Shown: positions 1 to 7,544, numbered from the stretch's first letter. The stretch: DNA of 8,456 bases from Desulfuromonadales bacterium C00003107 (GCA_001751225.1 MAXT01000176.1:1-8456); one strand, 5' to 3'. The notes: generated from the letters alone by a model not told the origin. Made by a program: numbers and translations.

Positions 1-127
1 ACCGGCCGAACCTAAGATTGTTAAGAGAAGATGCCGCCACTTCCCCGCATAAACCTGCAAATAAAGGGGTTGCGGACCCTCGCGGGTGGCAAACTATTTT
101 CCGAATTTATAAAGGAGTGTTTTTTCA

Positions 128-889
128 ATGAAACATATATCTATTTTCGCTGTCCTGCTGCTAACTCTGCTGACCACCAGTGCCCTGGCCAACGGTAGCG
201 ATGAGCTGCTGGACAAGGTTGTTCGAGGCCTGGAGTATCAATTTCGGCCCAATGCGGCGCCTGGCACCTCCATCGAAGACCTGCAGGCTGATTTTCTGCA
301 ACAGGCCTACCTCGGCTCCCTCGATCGGGTTGAAGAAGGCCAGGGCCGGGTGGCCGTTCGTTTCGATCGAAGCGGTAAACAACTGCAGCCGCGCTTTCGC
401 TGGGAATACCAGCTGCCGAGCGTGCAGCAGATCATTTCCGATGGCCGTACAGTGTGGGTCTATCTGCCGGAGAACCAGCAAGTGATTGAGTCGCCGCTGC
501 CCGACGAGAATAGCGAGGGTGTCGAAGATCCACTGGCCTTTTTGACCGGTCTTGGGCAGATGTCGAAGCGCTTTACCGTGACCTGGGCCAGCCCGGCCCT
601 TGATGCTCAAGGTAATTATCGGTTGCTGCTCAAGCCCCGTAAGCCTTCAGCTATTATTGAACGGCTCGAGTTGGTCATCGACCGGGCGGTGGTGGCCTAT
701 GCAAGCCCCGCTCAGCGACTGGTCTATCCGGTGCGAATCGCCACGGTGTTCGGTCCTAATGAAAGCCGCACCACCATTACCTTTCGTAATGTCCGTATTA
801 ATCAGGGGCTGAAGGACAGCTTTTTCGATTTCACGGTGCCGGAAGGAATCGAGGTTTTGCGGCCGGATCAGCAGCAGTTCGGGTTTTAG
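128..889 (+). CDS. lolA: LolA-family outer-membrane lipoprotein carrier protein
   Basis: The product is a periplasmic chaperone that takes lipoproteins released from the inner membrane by the LolCDE complex and carries them to the outer membrane. The 253-residue protein starts with a clear Sec signal peptide: Lys2, a hydrophobic stretch at about residues 4-18, and an Ala-Leu-Ala cleavage motif at 19-21, leaving a mature chain beginning Asn22. The body reads as the LolA beta fold, including the family-like stretch RFRWEYQLPS and the DGRTVWVY segment that follows it. Length is slightly above the usual 200-220 residues. The ATG is preceded by AAAGGAG (111-117) with a 10-base spacer. No lolB or lolCDE gene lies nearby. 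The next gene is 160 bases away behind its own likely promoter, so lolA probably ends a transcript or is transcribed alone. Family assignment is from sequence style; the fold cannot be verified here. Confidence 0.9.
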   Translation: MKHISIFAVLLLTLLTTSALANGSDELLDKVVRGLEYQFRPNAAPGTSIEDLQADFLQQAYLGSLDRVEEGQGRVAVRFDRSGKQLQPRFRWEYQLPSVQQIISDGRTVWVYLPENQQVIESPLPDENSEGVEDPLAFLTGLGQMSKRFTVTWASPALDAQGNYRLLLKPRKPSAIIERLELVIDRAVVAYASPAQRLVYPVRIATVFGPNESRTTITFRNVRINQGLKDSFFDFTVPEGIEVLRPDQQQFGF

Positions 890-913
890 TTTTCCGGAAT
901 CCGTGATTTTTTT
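878..913 (+). terminator. possible weak terminator after lolA
   Basis: An imperfect inverted repeat (TTCGGG at 878-883 against CCGGAA at 894-899, one mismatch, ten-base loop containing the lolA stop codon) is followed eight bases later by a run of seven T (907-913). The stem is short and the T run is not directly attached, so this is a weak candidate. Its position between lolA and the yajQ promoter makes it plausible. Confidence 0.25.
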
Positions 914-960
914 ACTCTTCGGTTTTACGTGAAGCTGCGCTAGCAGGCTATTGTTTAGGC

Positions 961-989
961 TTTTCATGAGTGCGCGGCTGTGCTATAAG
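961..989 (+). promoter_or_regulatory. putative sigma70 promoter for yajQ operon
   Basis: TTTTCA (961-966, four of six matches to the -35 consensus) is followed by a 17-base spacer and TATAAG (984-989, five of six matches to the -10 consensus). A TG at 981-982, one base before the -10 box, makes it an extended -10 promoter. Transcription would start near 996, leaving a leader of about 55 bases before the yajQ ATG. It is the only convincing promoter in the gap after lolA and would drive the yajQ-rimO-ABC cluster. Confidence 0.5.
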
Positions 990-1049
990 TCCTTGATTCA
1001 CTGAGGGATATTCGCTGTCAGTAAGCGCCAACAGAAGAAGGGATTCAAA

Positions 1050-1535
1050 ATGCCAAGTTTCGATATTGTATCCAAGGTTGACATGCAGGAAGTCGATAAC
1101 GCTGTTAATCAGGCCCTGAAGGAGATTGGCCAACGTTACGATTTCAAAGGCACCCATAACGAGATTGATCTGCAAGAAGAAGCTATCGTGCTGCTGGGAG
1201 CCGATGACTACAAGCTGCAGGCGGTGGTCGATGTTCTCAAGGGCAAGTTGGTGAAGCGCGGTATTTCGCCCAAATGTCTCGATTATGGCACCAAGGAGCC
1301 AGCTTCTAGCGGTGCGGTACGCCAGCGGGTGGGCATCGTCCAGGGAATCTCCAAGGAGAAGGGCAAGGAAGTCGTCAAGCGGATCAAGGAAGCCAAGCTC
1401 AAGGTCCAGGCGCAGATCATGGATGACCAGGTGCGGGTGTCGGGCAAGAAGATCGATGACCTGCAGGAGGTCATGCAGTTGCTCAAGGGCCAGGATCTGG
1501 GGATTGAGCTGCAATACGTCAATATGCGTTCTTAG
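1050..1535 (+). CDS. yajQ: YajQ-family cyclic di-GMP/nucleotide-binding protein
   Basis: This is a member of the YajQ (UPF0234) family. Proteins of this family bind nucleotides or RNA in vitro, and the Xanthomonas homologue is a c-di-GMP effector; the role in this organism is not known. The 161-residue length is typical. The N-terminus [20 protein letters not shown] and the following segments RYDFKGT (about residues 29-35) and [10 protein letters not shown] (about 85-94) are strongly conserved family features. The family folds as two ferredoxin-like domains, and the protein is soluble, with no signal peptide or membrane segment. The ATG has a good ribosome site, GAAGGGA (1037-1043), six bases upstream. 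It is the first gene of a likely operon: rimO begins about 45 bases after its stop. Whether this copy binds c-di-GMP is inference from the family only. Confidence 0.95.
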   Translation: MPSFDIVSKVDMQEVDNAVNQALKEIGQRYDFKGTHNEIDLQEEAIVLLGADDYKLQAVVDVLKGKLVKRGISPKCLDYGTKEPASSGAVRQRVGIVQGISKEKGKEVVKRIKEAKLKVQAQIMDDQVRVSGKKIDDLQEVMQLLKGQDLGIELQYVNMRS

Positions 1536-1580
1536 GTCGAATGGTTTTTGCGACCCTTTGCAAGAGAGAAAGTGATTGTT

Positions 1581-2942
1581 TTGAGTAGACAGAAAGTCAG
1601 CATGGTCAGCCTCGGCTGCGCCAAGAATCTGGTTGATGCCGAGGTTATGCTGGGTCATCTTCCCGCCGAGCGTTTTGAAATCGTTACCGACGAGTCACAG
1701 GCCGAGATCATCATCGTCAACACCTGTGCTTTTATCTCGGACGCCAAAGAAGAATCGGTGGAGACTATTCTCGAGGTGGCCGATCACAAGTTGAACGGCA
1801 ATTGCCGTCTGCTGGTGGTGACCGGCTGCTTGCCGCAGCGCTATGCCGAGGAGTTGGTGGCAGATTTGCCCGAGGTCGATATCTTTATCGGCACCGGCGA
1901 GTTGCCCCGTCTGGTGGAACTGATCGATGCCCATCAGCCCCAGGGCGGGCCCCTGCAGGCGATTGACATCCCCCAGTATCTCTACGATCACACCACCCCG
2001 CGGGTTAAATCCTCGCCCTTCTACTCGACCTACGTCAAGATTGCCGAGGGCTGCGATAATCACTGTTCCTATTGCATTATTCCTCAATTGCGCGGTCCGC
2101 TGCGTTCGCGCAGCATCGAATCGGTGGTGACTGAGGTCGCAGGCCTGGTGGCCGATGGAGTGAAGGAGGTCAACCTTATCGCTCAGGACCTGACCGCTTT
2201 TGGTCTTGACCGCAACGACGGTTCCACCCTGGCCGGTTTGCTAAGGGAACTGGTTAAAATCGAAGGTTTGCACTGGTTGCGCCTGCTCTATGCCTATCCG
2301 GAAGGTGTCAGCGACGAACTCATCGAGTTGATGGCCGCCGAAGAGAAAATCTGCAATTACCTCGATGTACCTTTTCAGCACATCAATGATACCGTTCTCG
2401 GTCTGATGAACCGGCGTATTGATCAACAGGCCATTCGCGGTCTGGTTGAGCGTCTGCGCTTGGCCATTCCCGACCTCACTTTGCGCACCTCCTTTATCGT
2501 CGGCTTTCCCGGTGAGACCGAGCCGCAGTTCGCCGAGCTGCTGGCCTTTGTCAAAGAGGGGCACTTCGATCGGGTGGGGGTGTTCCGCTATTCCCGCGAA
2601 GAGGGCACCCCGGCGGCCACATTGCCTGGTCAGGTCGCTGAACGCACCAAAAAGAGCCGTATGGACAAGTTGATGAAGGCCCAACAACGGGTCTCTTTCC
2701 GCCGCAACCGGGCGCTGATCGATCGCATCGAACCGGTGCTGGTGGAAGGTTACAGCGAGGAGACCGAGCTGCTGCTTAGCGGACGCAGTGTCCGCCAGGC
2801 GCCCGATATCGACGGTCAGGTTTATATCACCGATGGTCAGGCTGAGATCGGCGATATTGTACCGCTACGCATTACCGACTCTTCCGACTACGATCTGATC
2901 GGAGAGATAGTCGATCCGTCCGAGCCACAGTCTAACGAATAA
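1581..2942 (+). CDS. rimO: Ribosomal protein uS12 methylthiotransferase RimO
   Basis: RimO is a radical-SAM enzyme with two iron-sulfur clusters that adds a methylthio group to a conserved aspartate of ribosomal protein S12. Counting from the TTG at 1581 (453 residues), the N-terminal UPF0004 domain supplies three cluster cysteines: Cys13 (SLGCAKN), Cys49 (NTCAF) and Cys83 (TGCLPQ). The radical-SAM motif CDNHCSYC gives Cys158, Cys162 and Cys165. A C-terminal TRAM domain spans roughly residues 375-440. [17 protein letters not shown] is characteristic of RimO and separates it from the tRNA-modifying relative MiaB. The start is uncertain: the frame is open to TTG 1548 and includes GTG 1572. TTG 1581 is preferred because it gives the usual family N-terminus a few residues before VSLGC and sits 11 bases after a purine-rich AGAGAG. 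It lies between yajQ and an ABC exporter, probably in one transcript. Its substrate gene rpsL is not in the window. Confidence 0.95.
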   Translation: MSRQKVSMVSLGCAKNLVDAEVMLGHLPAERFEIVTDESQAEIIIVNTCAFISDAKEESVETILEVADHKLNGNCRLLVVTGCLPQRYAEELVADLPEVDIFIGTGELPRLVELIDAHQPQGGPLQAIDIPQYLYDHTTPRVKSSPFYSTYVKIAEGCDNHCSYCIIPQLRGPLRSRSIESVVTEVAGLVADGVKEVNLIAQDLTAFGLDRNDGSTLAGLLRELVKIEGLHWLRLLYAYPEGVSDELIELMAAEEKICNYLDVPFQHINDTVLGLMNRRIDQQAIRGLVERLRLAIPDLTLRTSFIVGFPGETEPQFAELLAFVKEGHFDRVGVFRYSREEGTPAATLPGQVAERTKKSRMDKLMKAQQRVSFRRNRALIDRIEPVLVEGYSEETELLLSGRSVRQAPDIDGQVYITDGQAEIGDIVPLRITDSSDYDLIGEIVDPSEPQSNE

Positions 2943-2980
2943 GCTTCTGCCCGGCCGGACTGCTTTGAAAGGTTGCGCCC

Positions 2981-4711
2981 TTGTCCCGCCTGCGTCTGAT
3001 CCTACCTTATTTCGTCCCCTACCGCTCTGTGTTGCTGGTCGGGCTGGTCTGGCTGCTGCTGACTGACGGCTTGGGGCTGTTGTTGCCCTGGATGCTTAAG
3101 GTGGGAGTGGATGCGGCGCAACAGGGTGCCCCCCGGCAATTGCTGCTGGCCGCGGTGGTACTGGTGGTCGCAGCGCTGCTGCGTTTTGGCACCCGGCTGT
3201 TGTCACGGTTTGCCTTTTTGCGTAGCGCCTGCCGCATGGAGTTAGACCTGCGGCGGGATCTGTTGTCCCGCCTGTTGTGCCGGGAAGGCCCTTTTTTCGA
3301 TCGGCACCGTACCGGCGATCTTCTGTCCCGCTGCACCAACGATTTGTCCAATATCCGCATCATGGCCGGCTTCGGCCTGCTGATCCTGATCAACACCGTT
3401 TTGGTCTACCTGCTGACCCTCTCCCTGCTCTTTTCTTTATCGCCATCATTAACCCTGCTCGCCCTGATTCCCTATCCGCTGCTGTTGGTGTTGGTTAAGT
3501 ATCTCAGCGGCCGCCTGTTAACCGCTTCCACCGCGGTACAGAAAGGCCTGGGGCGCATCAGCGAAGCCCTTGAAGAGGGGATTTCCGGTCAGGCAGTCAT
3601 CCGTAGTTACAGTCTGCATGGCGCACGTTGCGATCATTTCGAGCAGCTTAACGGAGAGTATCTGTCCAGCTCTCTCAAGCTGGCCAGGTTGCGGGCTCTG
3701 ATCGGCCCGGTCATGGCCCTGATCGCTCCGATCAGTACCTTGCTGATCCTCTATGTGGGCGGTGCCCGGGTCGTGACCAAAGAGCTGTCTCTCGGCGAGT
3801 TGATCGCCTTTAACGCCTATCTCATGCAGTTGGCCATGCCGACCTTGATGCTCGGCTGGGTGCTCAGTCTGGGCCAGCGGGCCATGGCCAGTGCCGAGAG
3901 GTTGCGCAGCTTGCTGACACCTCTTCCCTCGGCTGACAGGCTTCCGCTGGTGGCTGTTTCTGCTGCGCCAACCGTGGAGATTCAGCGGCTGAATTTTTCT
4001 TACACCGATCAGCCGGTGCTGAAGGACTTCACCCTGTCCTTGGCCGCCGGCAGTTTAGTCGGCATCAGCGGTGCTACCGGTTCCGGCAAAAGCACTCTGT
4101 TGCAATTGCTGGCCGGTTTCTATCCATCCCAGCCCGGAGAAATCAGCATCGACCGTCAGGACCTGACGACTCTCGATATGGTGGAACACCGTAAACGTTT
4201 GGCGGTGGTGCCCCAGGAGGGGCGGTTGTTTTCCGGCTCTTTGCAAGACAACCTGCTCTATGGGAAGCCCGCCGGTGATGAAAAGCTGCTGCATCAGGTT
4301 GCCGACGCGGTATGCCTGAGTGCTGAGGTGTCCGCTTTTGAAGAAGGCTTTGCCACCCGGGTTGGAGAGGGGGGCAAGGCCTTGTCCGGTGGACAACGGC
4401 AGCGGGTGGCCCTCGGCCGGGCCCTGGCCAGGGATGGCAGCCTGTGGCTGCTTGACGACCCCTTCAGCCATCTCGATGCGGCCACTGCCCGTCAGGTGTG
4501 GCAGGCCATGCGGCCTTTGTTGCGAGACAAAACAGTGTTGCTGGTTTCGGCCCGTGTGTCATTGCTGGAGATGGCCGATGATATCGTCATCCTCGATCAG
4601 GGGCGGGTTGCCGAACAGGGTTCTCATGCAGAACTGCTAGCACTGGAAGGCCGCTATGCGCGATTGTTGGAGCAGGAGCGATTGAAGCAGGAACTGGAGG
4701 GGCTGGAATGA
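2981..4711 (+). CDS. ABC exporter half-transporter, degenerate-site subunit (MdlA-like)
   Basis: This is a fused membrane and ATPase half-transporter of the multidrug/lipid exporter type, 576 residues. About six membrane helices are visible (roughly 16-40, 53-70, 128-150, 153-173, 238-260, 272-293), followed by the nucleotide-binding domain. Walker A is GATGSGKST (364-372, Lys370), the Q-loop Gln is 412, and the signature is a perfect LSGGQ (468-472). Walker B ends LLDDP (Asp492-Asp493), so Asp replaces the catalytic Glu. The switch-loop position reads VSAR instead of the usual AHR, so the switch His is Ala524. Both changes mark the degenerate partner of a heterodimeric exporter. The start is TTG, with AAAGG (2968-2972) eight bases upstream. 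It overlaps the next gene by four bases, implying translational coupling with its partner. MdlA is the closest named relative by architecture. The substrate cannot be told from sequence. Confidence 0.92.
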   Translation: MSRLRLILPYFVPYRSVLLVGLVWLLLTDGLGLLLPWMLKVGVDAAQQGAPRQLLLAAVVLVVAALLRFGTRLLSRFAFLRSACRMELDLRRDLLSRLLCREGPFFDRHRTGDLLSRCTNDLSNIRIMAGFGLLILINTVLVYLLTLSLLFSLSPSLTLLALIPYPLLLVLVKYLSGRLLTASTAVQKGLGRISEALEEGISGQAVIRSYSLHGARCDHFEQLNGEYLSSSLKLARLRALIGPVMALIAPISTLLILYVGGARVVTKELSLGELIAFNAYLMQLAMPTLMLGWVLSLGQRAMASAERLRSLLTPLPSADRLPLVAVSAAPTVEIQRLNFSYTDQPVLKDFTLSLAAGSLVGISGATGSGKSTLLQLLAGFYPSQPGEISIDRQDLTTLDMVEHRKRLAVVPQEGRLFSGSLQDNLLYGKPAGDEKLLHQVADAVCLSAEVSAFEEGFATRVGEGGKALSGGQRQRVALGRALARDGSLWLLDDPFSHLDAATARQVWQAMRPLLRDKTVLLVSARVSLLEMADDIVILDQGRVAEQGSHAELLALEGRYARLLEQERLKQELEGLE

Positions 4712-6471
4712 AGCGGGGCATGTTCGATATGGACGAGGTGACCGGACGCTCCCTCGACTGGTCGTTGTTTAAGCGCTTTCTCCGCCTGCTGCTGCCTTAC
4801 CGGCGTAGCGCGACAGGAGCCATGCTGTTGTTGCCCTTGGCCACTGTCGCCCGACTGGTGCAGCCTTATCTGATCAAAGTGGCTATCGATGATTACATCG
4901 TGCCGGGGCAACTGGCCGGCCTGGAATGGATCGTGGCCCTGTTTCTATTCACGGTGTGCGGCGAGAGTTGGCTCGGCTTCGGCCAGGCTTGCCTGGCCCA
5001 GGGAGTCGGTCAGCGGATCATGGCGGATCTGCGCAGGCTGGGCTTTGCCCGGATGCTAAGACTGCCAGTGAGCTACTTCGATCGTCATCCCTCTGGGCGG
5101 CTTGTGACCCGCCTGAGCAGCGATGTGGAGAACGTCGGAGAGCTTTTCGGCTCGGGGGTGGCGGCCTCCTTTGGCGAACTGTTTTCCCTGGTCTTTATCG
5201 TCGGGGTCATGTGGTGGCTCAATCCGGACCTGACCCTGGTGGCTTTTACCCTTATCCCCTTGCTGCTATTGATCCTGTGGCTGTTTCGCCGCAGTATGCG
5301 TGGCGCCATGCGCCAGGTGCGATCTCGGGTAGCGGGTCTCAACGGCTATCTCGCCGAACGCCTGGCCGGTATTCACGAGGTCCAGCTGTTCGGCCAGGAA
5401 CAGCGCACTTTGGAGGAATTCGGGGCTCTGCAGGAAGACTATCGGCAGAGTTCCTTTCGTGCCATTCACTGGGACGCATTCCTGTTTAGTGCTCTGGAAA
5501 CCCTCAGCGCTCTGGCCATCGCGGGCATTCTCTGGCGTGGCGGTAGCGGGGTGCTCGCCGGCACCGCCACCTTTGGCACCTTGGTGGCCTTTATCGAGTA
5601 TGTGCAGCGGTTTTTCGCGCCGTTACGTAAACTATCGGCCCAATACTCCTTGCTGCAGTCGAGTAACGCCTCCTTGGAACGGTTGTTCCAGTTGCTTGAT
5701 GAACCGGCGGAAGCGGCCGGGAATACTCTGCCTGCGGGGGGCGAAGGAGGCTTGCGGCTGGAGCAGGTATCTTTCAGTTACGATGGTCGGACACCGGTAT
5801 TGCACAATATAAATCTGAGTATCGAGCCGGGTCAGACCGTTGCCCTGGTCGGCGATACCGGTAGTGGCAAGACCACCATTGGTCGTCTACTGCTGCGTTT
5901 TTATCAGCCGACTTCCGGACGCATTCTGCTCGATGGCGTTGATCTCGCGAGCCTCGATCCGGCGCTGGTACGTCAGCGCATCGGCTGGGTAGCCCAGGAC
6001 CCCTTTCTGTTCGCGGGGACGGTGCGCAACAATCTCGACCCTCAGCAGTTGTACAACGATAGTGAATTACTGAATCTCATCGAGCGTAGTGGCTGTCTGT
6101 TGGCGGTTGAAGGGTTAGGCGGGTTGCAGGGGCGTATCGAGGAGCGGGGAAAAAACCTTTCCGCCGGCGAGCGGCAACTGCTCTGCCTGGTGCGGGCGTT
6201 GGTGCAGGAGCCGTCTATCATCGTCTTCGATGAAGCGACCAGCCGCCTTGATGCCGGCACCGAGGCTCAGGTTAAGGCCGAGATGGATCGGGCTCGCAAA
6301 GGGCGAAGCGCGCTGATTATCGCTCATCGGCTGCGTTCGGTGAGCGCTGCTGATCAGATCCATGTGCTGCACCATGGCTCCATTCGCGAAAGCGGCAGTC
6401 ACGGCGAACTGTTGGCGGCCAATGGTCTTTACGCCCGCCTCTGGCGGCTGCAGGATCTGGCCAATGGATAA
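4708..6471 (+). CDS. ABC exporter half-transporter, catalytic-site subunit (MdlB-like)
   Basis: This 587-residue protein is the second half-transporter and the evident partner of the preceding gene. Six membrane helices are likely (roughly 35-57, 72-96, 146-170, 173-193, 258-276, 287-305), followed by the ATPase domain. Walker A is GDTGSGKTT (382-390, Lys388), the Q-loop Gln is 430, Walker B ends VFDEAT with catalytic Glu509, and the switch His is 540 (IIAHR). Its signature is LSAGE (484-488) rather than LSGGQ. In a heterodimer this non-canonical signature would face the degenerate Walker motifs of the partner, while its intact Glu and His face the partner's LSGGQ, leaving one active site. 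ATG 4708 overlaps the upstream stop (ATGA) and has GGAGGGG (4696-4702) five bases before it. The arrangement matches MdlAB/TM287-288-type exporters. The exported compound is unknown. Confidence 0.93.
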   Translation: MKRGMFDMDEVTGRSLDWSLFKRFLRLLLPYRRSATGAMLLLPLATVARLVQPYLIKVAIDDYIVPGQLAGLEWIVALFLFTVCGESWLGFGQACLAQGVGQRIMADLRRLGFARMLRLPVSYFDRHPSGRLVTRLSSDVENVGELFGSGVAASFGELFSLVFIVGVMWWLNPDLTLVAFTLIPLLLLILWLFRRSMRGAMRQVRSRVAGLNGYLAERLAGIHEVQLFGQEQRTLEEFGALQEDYRQSSFRAIHWDAFLFSALETLSALAIAGILWRGGSGVLAGTATFGTLVAFIEYVQRFFAPLRKLSAQYSLLQSSNASLERLFQLLDEPAEAAGNTLPAGGEGGLRLEQVSFSYDGRTPVLHNINLSIEPGQTVALVGDTGSGKTTIGRLLLRFYQPTSGRILLDGVDLASLDPALVRQRIGWVAQDPFLFAGTVRNNLDPQQLYNDSELLNLIERSGCLLAVEGLGGLQGRIEERGKNLSAGERQLLCLVRALVQEPSIIVFDEATSRLDAGTEAQVKAEMDRARKGRSALIIAHRLRSVSAADQIHVLHHGSIRESGSHGELLAANGLYARLWRLQDLANG

Positions 6472-6558
6472 GGTGTGAGGCTGAATTCAATCGCCCTGCA
6501 GGGCCGCCAAGAGCGGTCTATCCACCGGTTGCCCAAGGGAAGGACTTATCGCCGGGGC
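6472..6558. other. convergent intergenic junction with a 12-base palindrome
   Basis: The exporter gene (plus strand) and the small minus-strand gene converge here. The gap holds a perfect palindrome GCCCTGCAGGGC (6493-6504) and further GC-rich short repeats. No T run follows on either strand, so no standard intrinsic terminator can be called. Confidence 0.4.
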
Positions 6559-6867
6559 TCACGGCTCTACCTGGTAGACAGGAATCCGCAACTCCTTCAG
6601 CTTGCTCAGCAGGGCATTGTGTAGCAGGGGCTCGCCATAGATCGGTCGTTTCCCGCCCAAGCCTTTCTGCACCTTGTAGAGATACAGCCCGTAGCCGGCC
6701 AAGGCCGTATGGGTTTTGGCCTGTTCCTGTGCCTGCTGATAGGCCTGCATGTTATCCAGGGTCATGCACAGCCACTGGCGTTTTGCGGCCATTTTACATT
6801 GCCGCTGTATCACATTGTTGAAATTGACCAATCTCTTTAGGACGCTGTCGGTAATCAGGATCGTCAT
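6559..6867 (-). CDS. small basic protein of unknown function
   Basis: This is a 102-residue reading frame that I do not recognise. It has a strong ribosome site, GGGGAGG (6874-6880 on the complement), six bases before the ATG, which is the main reason to call it a gene. The product has no signal peptide and no membrane helix. It is rich in Lys, Arg and Gln, with a Gln-rich helix-like stretch near residues 40-50 (MQAYQQAQEQAK) and a Gly/Tyr segment around 58-65 (AGYGLYLY). It has a few Cys residues (24 and 34) but no CxxC pair. It lies 80 bases downstream of the membrane-protein gene on the same strand and may share its transcript. It could be a lineage-restricted gene. An overlapping minus-strand frame at 6794-7078 looks like a shadow and has no ribosome site. 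No function is proposed. Confidence 0.6.
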   Translation of the reverse strand: MTILITDSVLKRLVNFNNVIQRQCKMAAKRQWLCMTLDNMQAYQQAQEQAKTHTALAGYGLYLYKVQKGLGGKRPIYGEPLLHNALLSKLKELRIPVYQVEP

Positions 6868-6873
6868 AAGCCG

Positions 6874-6880
6874 CCTCCCC
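6874..6880 (-). promoter_or_regulatory. ribosome binding site deciding the small minus-strand gene
   Basis: The complement reads GGGGAGG, six bases before the ATG that ends at 6867. It is among the strongest Shine-Dalgarno matches in the window and supports translation of an otherwise unrecognised short frame. Confidence 0.6.
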
Positions 6881-6947
6881 GGAAAACTTCCCCCAAATAG
6901 CGTATAGGGGATGTTTACTATTCAGATCGACCGTTATGCCGAGGAAG

Positions 6948-7511
6948 TTAAGGATGAACTGCGGGACTCTTTGAGAAGGGTGCTTCGAGGGCGGTTGGCG
7001 ATTCCGAGATCGCCTCGATTTCGGGCAACAGGAAAGGGTAGCGGGCGTTGGCCACATGTTCGACCAGAGTATTAGCAAAGGACAGACGATAGTCGCCCTC
7101 TTTAGGTTGGTAGGTCAGCAGGGGCGAATGCAAAAGGCGCTGGCCAGGAAGGTCGATAGCCAGATCATCCAACTGCTGAGGGAATTGGCCTTGCTGCAGG
7201 CGATAGCTGCGTAGGGCCTGGCGAACCTCTTCGCCCCGAGTTAGACAGTCATAAAAGGCCCGGTTGGCGACAGTCTGGCCGGCGAACCAGGCACCGATAA
7301 AGAGCAGTGCCGCGGCTAGCAGGGTGGTGCGCAGATGGAAACTGTCCTGACGAGGAGCCAGGGCTGCCGTGGCCAAGGGCAGGCCAATAAGGGCCAGCAA
7401 CACCCAGCTTGAAATCAAAGGAAGGAAGCCTTCCCCGAGCCAGAAGCCGGTCAAGCCGGTGCCTGCAAGGAGAAATGCTGAAATGAATTTACGTAACGAG
7501 GTTGAAAGCAT
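6948..7511 (-). CDS. membrane protein of unknown function with pilin-like C-terminal segment
   Basis: This 187-residue protein is not one I can name. Three hydrophobic helices are visible at about residues 8-24, 29-52 and 61-82, followed by a soluble C-terminal part of about 100 residues. Residues 94-117 (EEVRQALRSYRLQQGQFPQQ and onward to LDDL) resemble the segment after the N-terminal helix in type II secretion pseudopilins and type IV pilin-like proteins, where an ALxxYrxxxGxYPxxLxxL pattern is common. Residues 134-145 (YQPKEGDYRLSF) resemble the Y...G.dY.LsF strand of the same group. There is no prepilin peptidase site, so it is not a classical pilin. The ATG has AGGAAG ten bases upstream, lying within an inverted repeat. 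It sits between the PilZ response-regulator gene and a small unknown gene, all on one strand. The membrane location is well supported; the pilin similarity is inference. Confidence 0.72.
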   Translation of the reverse strand: MLSTSLRKFISAFLLAGTGLTGFWLGEGFLPLISSWVLLALIGLPLATAALAPRQDSFHLRTTLLAAALLFIGAWFAGQTVANRAFYDCLTRGEEVRQALRSYRLQQGQFPQQLDDLAIDLPGQRLLHSPLLTYQPKEGDYRLSFANTLVEHVANARYPFLLPEIEAISESPTALEAPFSKSPAVHP

Positions 7512-7520
7512 AGCGTTACG

Positions 7521-7544
7521 GCTTCCTGATGGCTTGTGGGAAGC
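7521..7544 (-). repeat. inverted repeat covering the ribosome site of the membrane-protein gene
   Basis: GCTTCC (7521-7526) and GGAAGC (7539-7544) form a perfect six-base inverted repeat with a 12-base loop. On the minus strand the arm nearest the gene contains most of the AGGAAG ribosome site (7522-7527) of the membrane protein starting at 7511, so a folded transcript could hide it. Confidence 0.35.

Noticed and set aside
70..100. Possible lolA promoter (TTGCGG with downstream TATTTT) and a small ACCC/GGGT hairpin
   Set aside because: The spacing is 19 bases, the -10 match is poor, and the stem is only four bases without a T run.
1..127. Possible tail of an upstream gene before lolA
   Set aside because: Short open stretches end in stops in all frames and none resembles a known C-terminus, so no partial gene is called.
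948..1658. Long (236-codon) minus-strand open frame covering all of yajQ
   Set aside because: It lies opposite a highly conserved gene, has low-complexity Leu/His/Asp composition typical of a reversed coding frame, and no convincing ribosome site.
2951..2958. CCGGCCGG palindrome between rimO and the first ABC gene
   Set aside because: It is only eight bases, in GC-rich sequence, with no T run; the 38-base gap looks like simple operon spacing.
4926..5489. 187-codon plus-strand frame inside the second ABC gene
   Set aside because: It lies wholly inside a well-supported exporter gene in another frame, with Arg/Gly/Pro-rich shadow composition.
6794..7078. Minus-strand 94-codon open frame between the two unknown genes
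   Set aside because: It overlaps the end of the membrane-protein gene and the start of the small gene in another frame and lacks a ribosome site. The small gene has a strong one.
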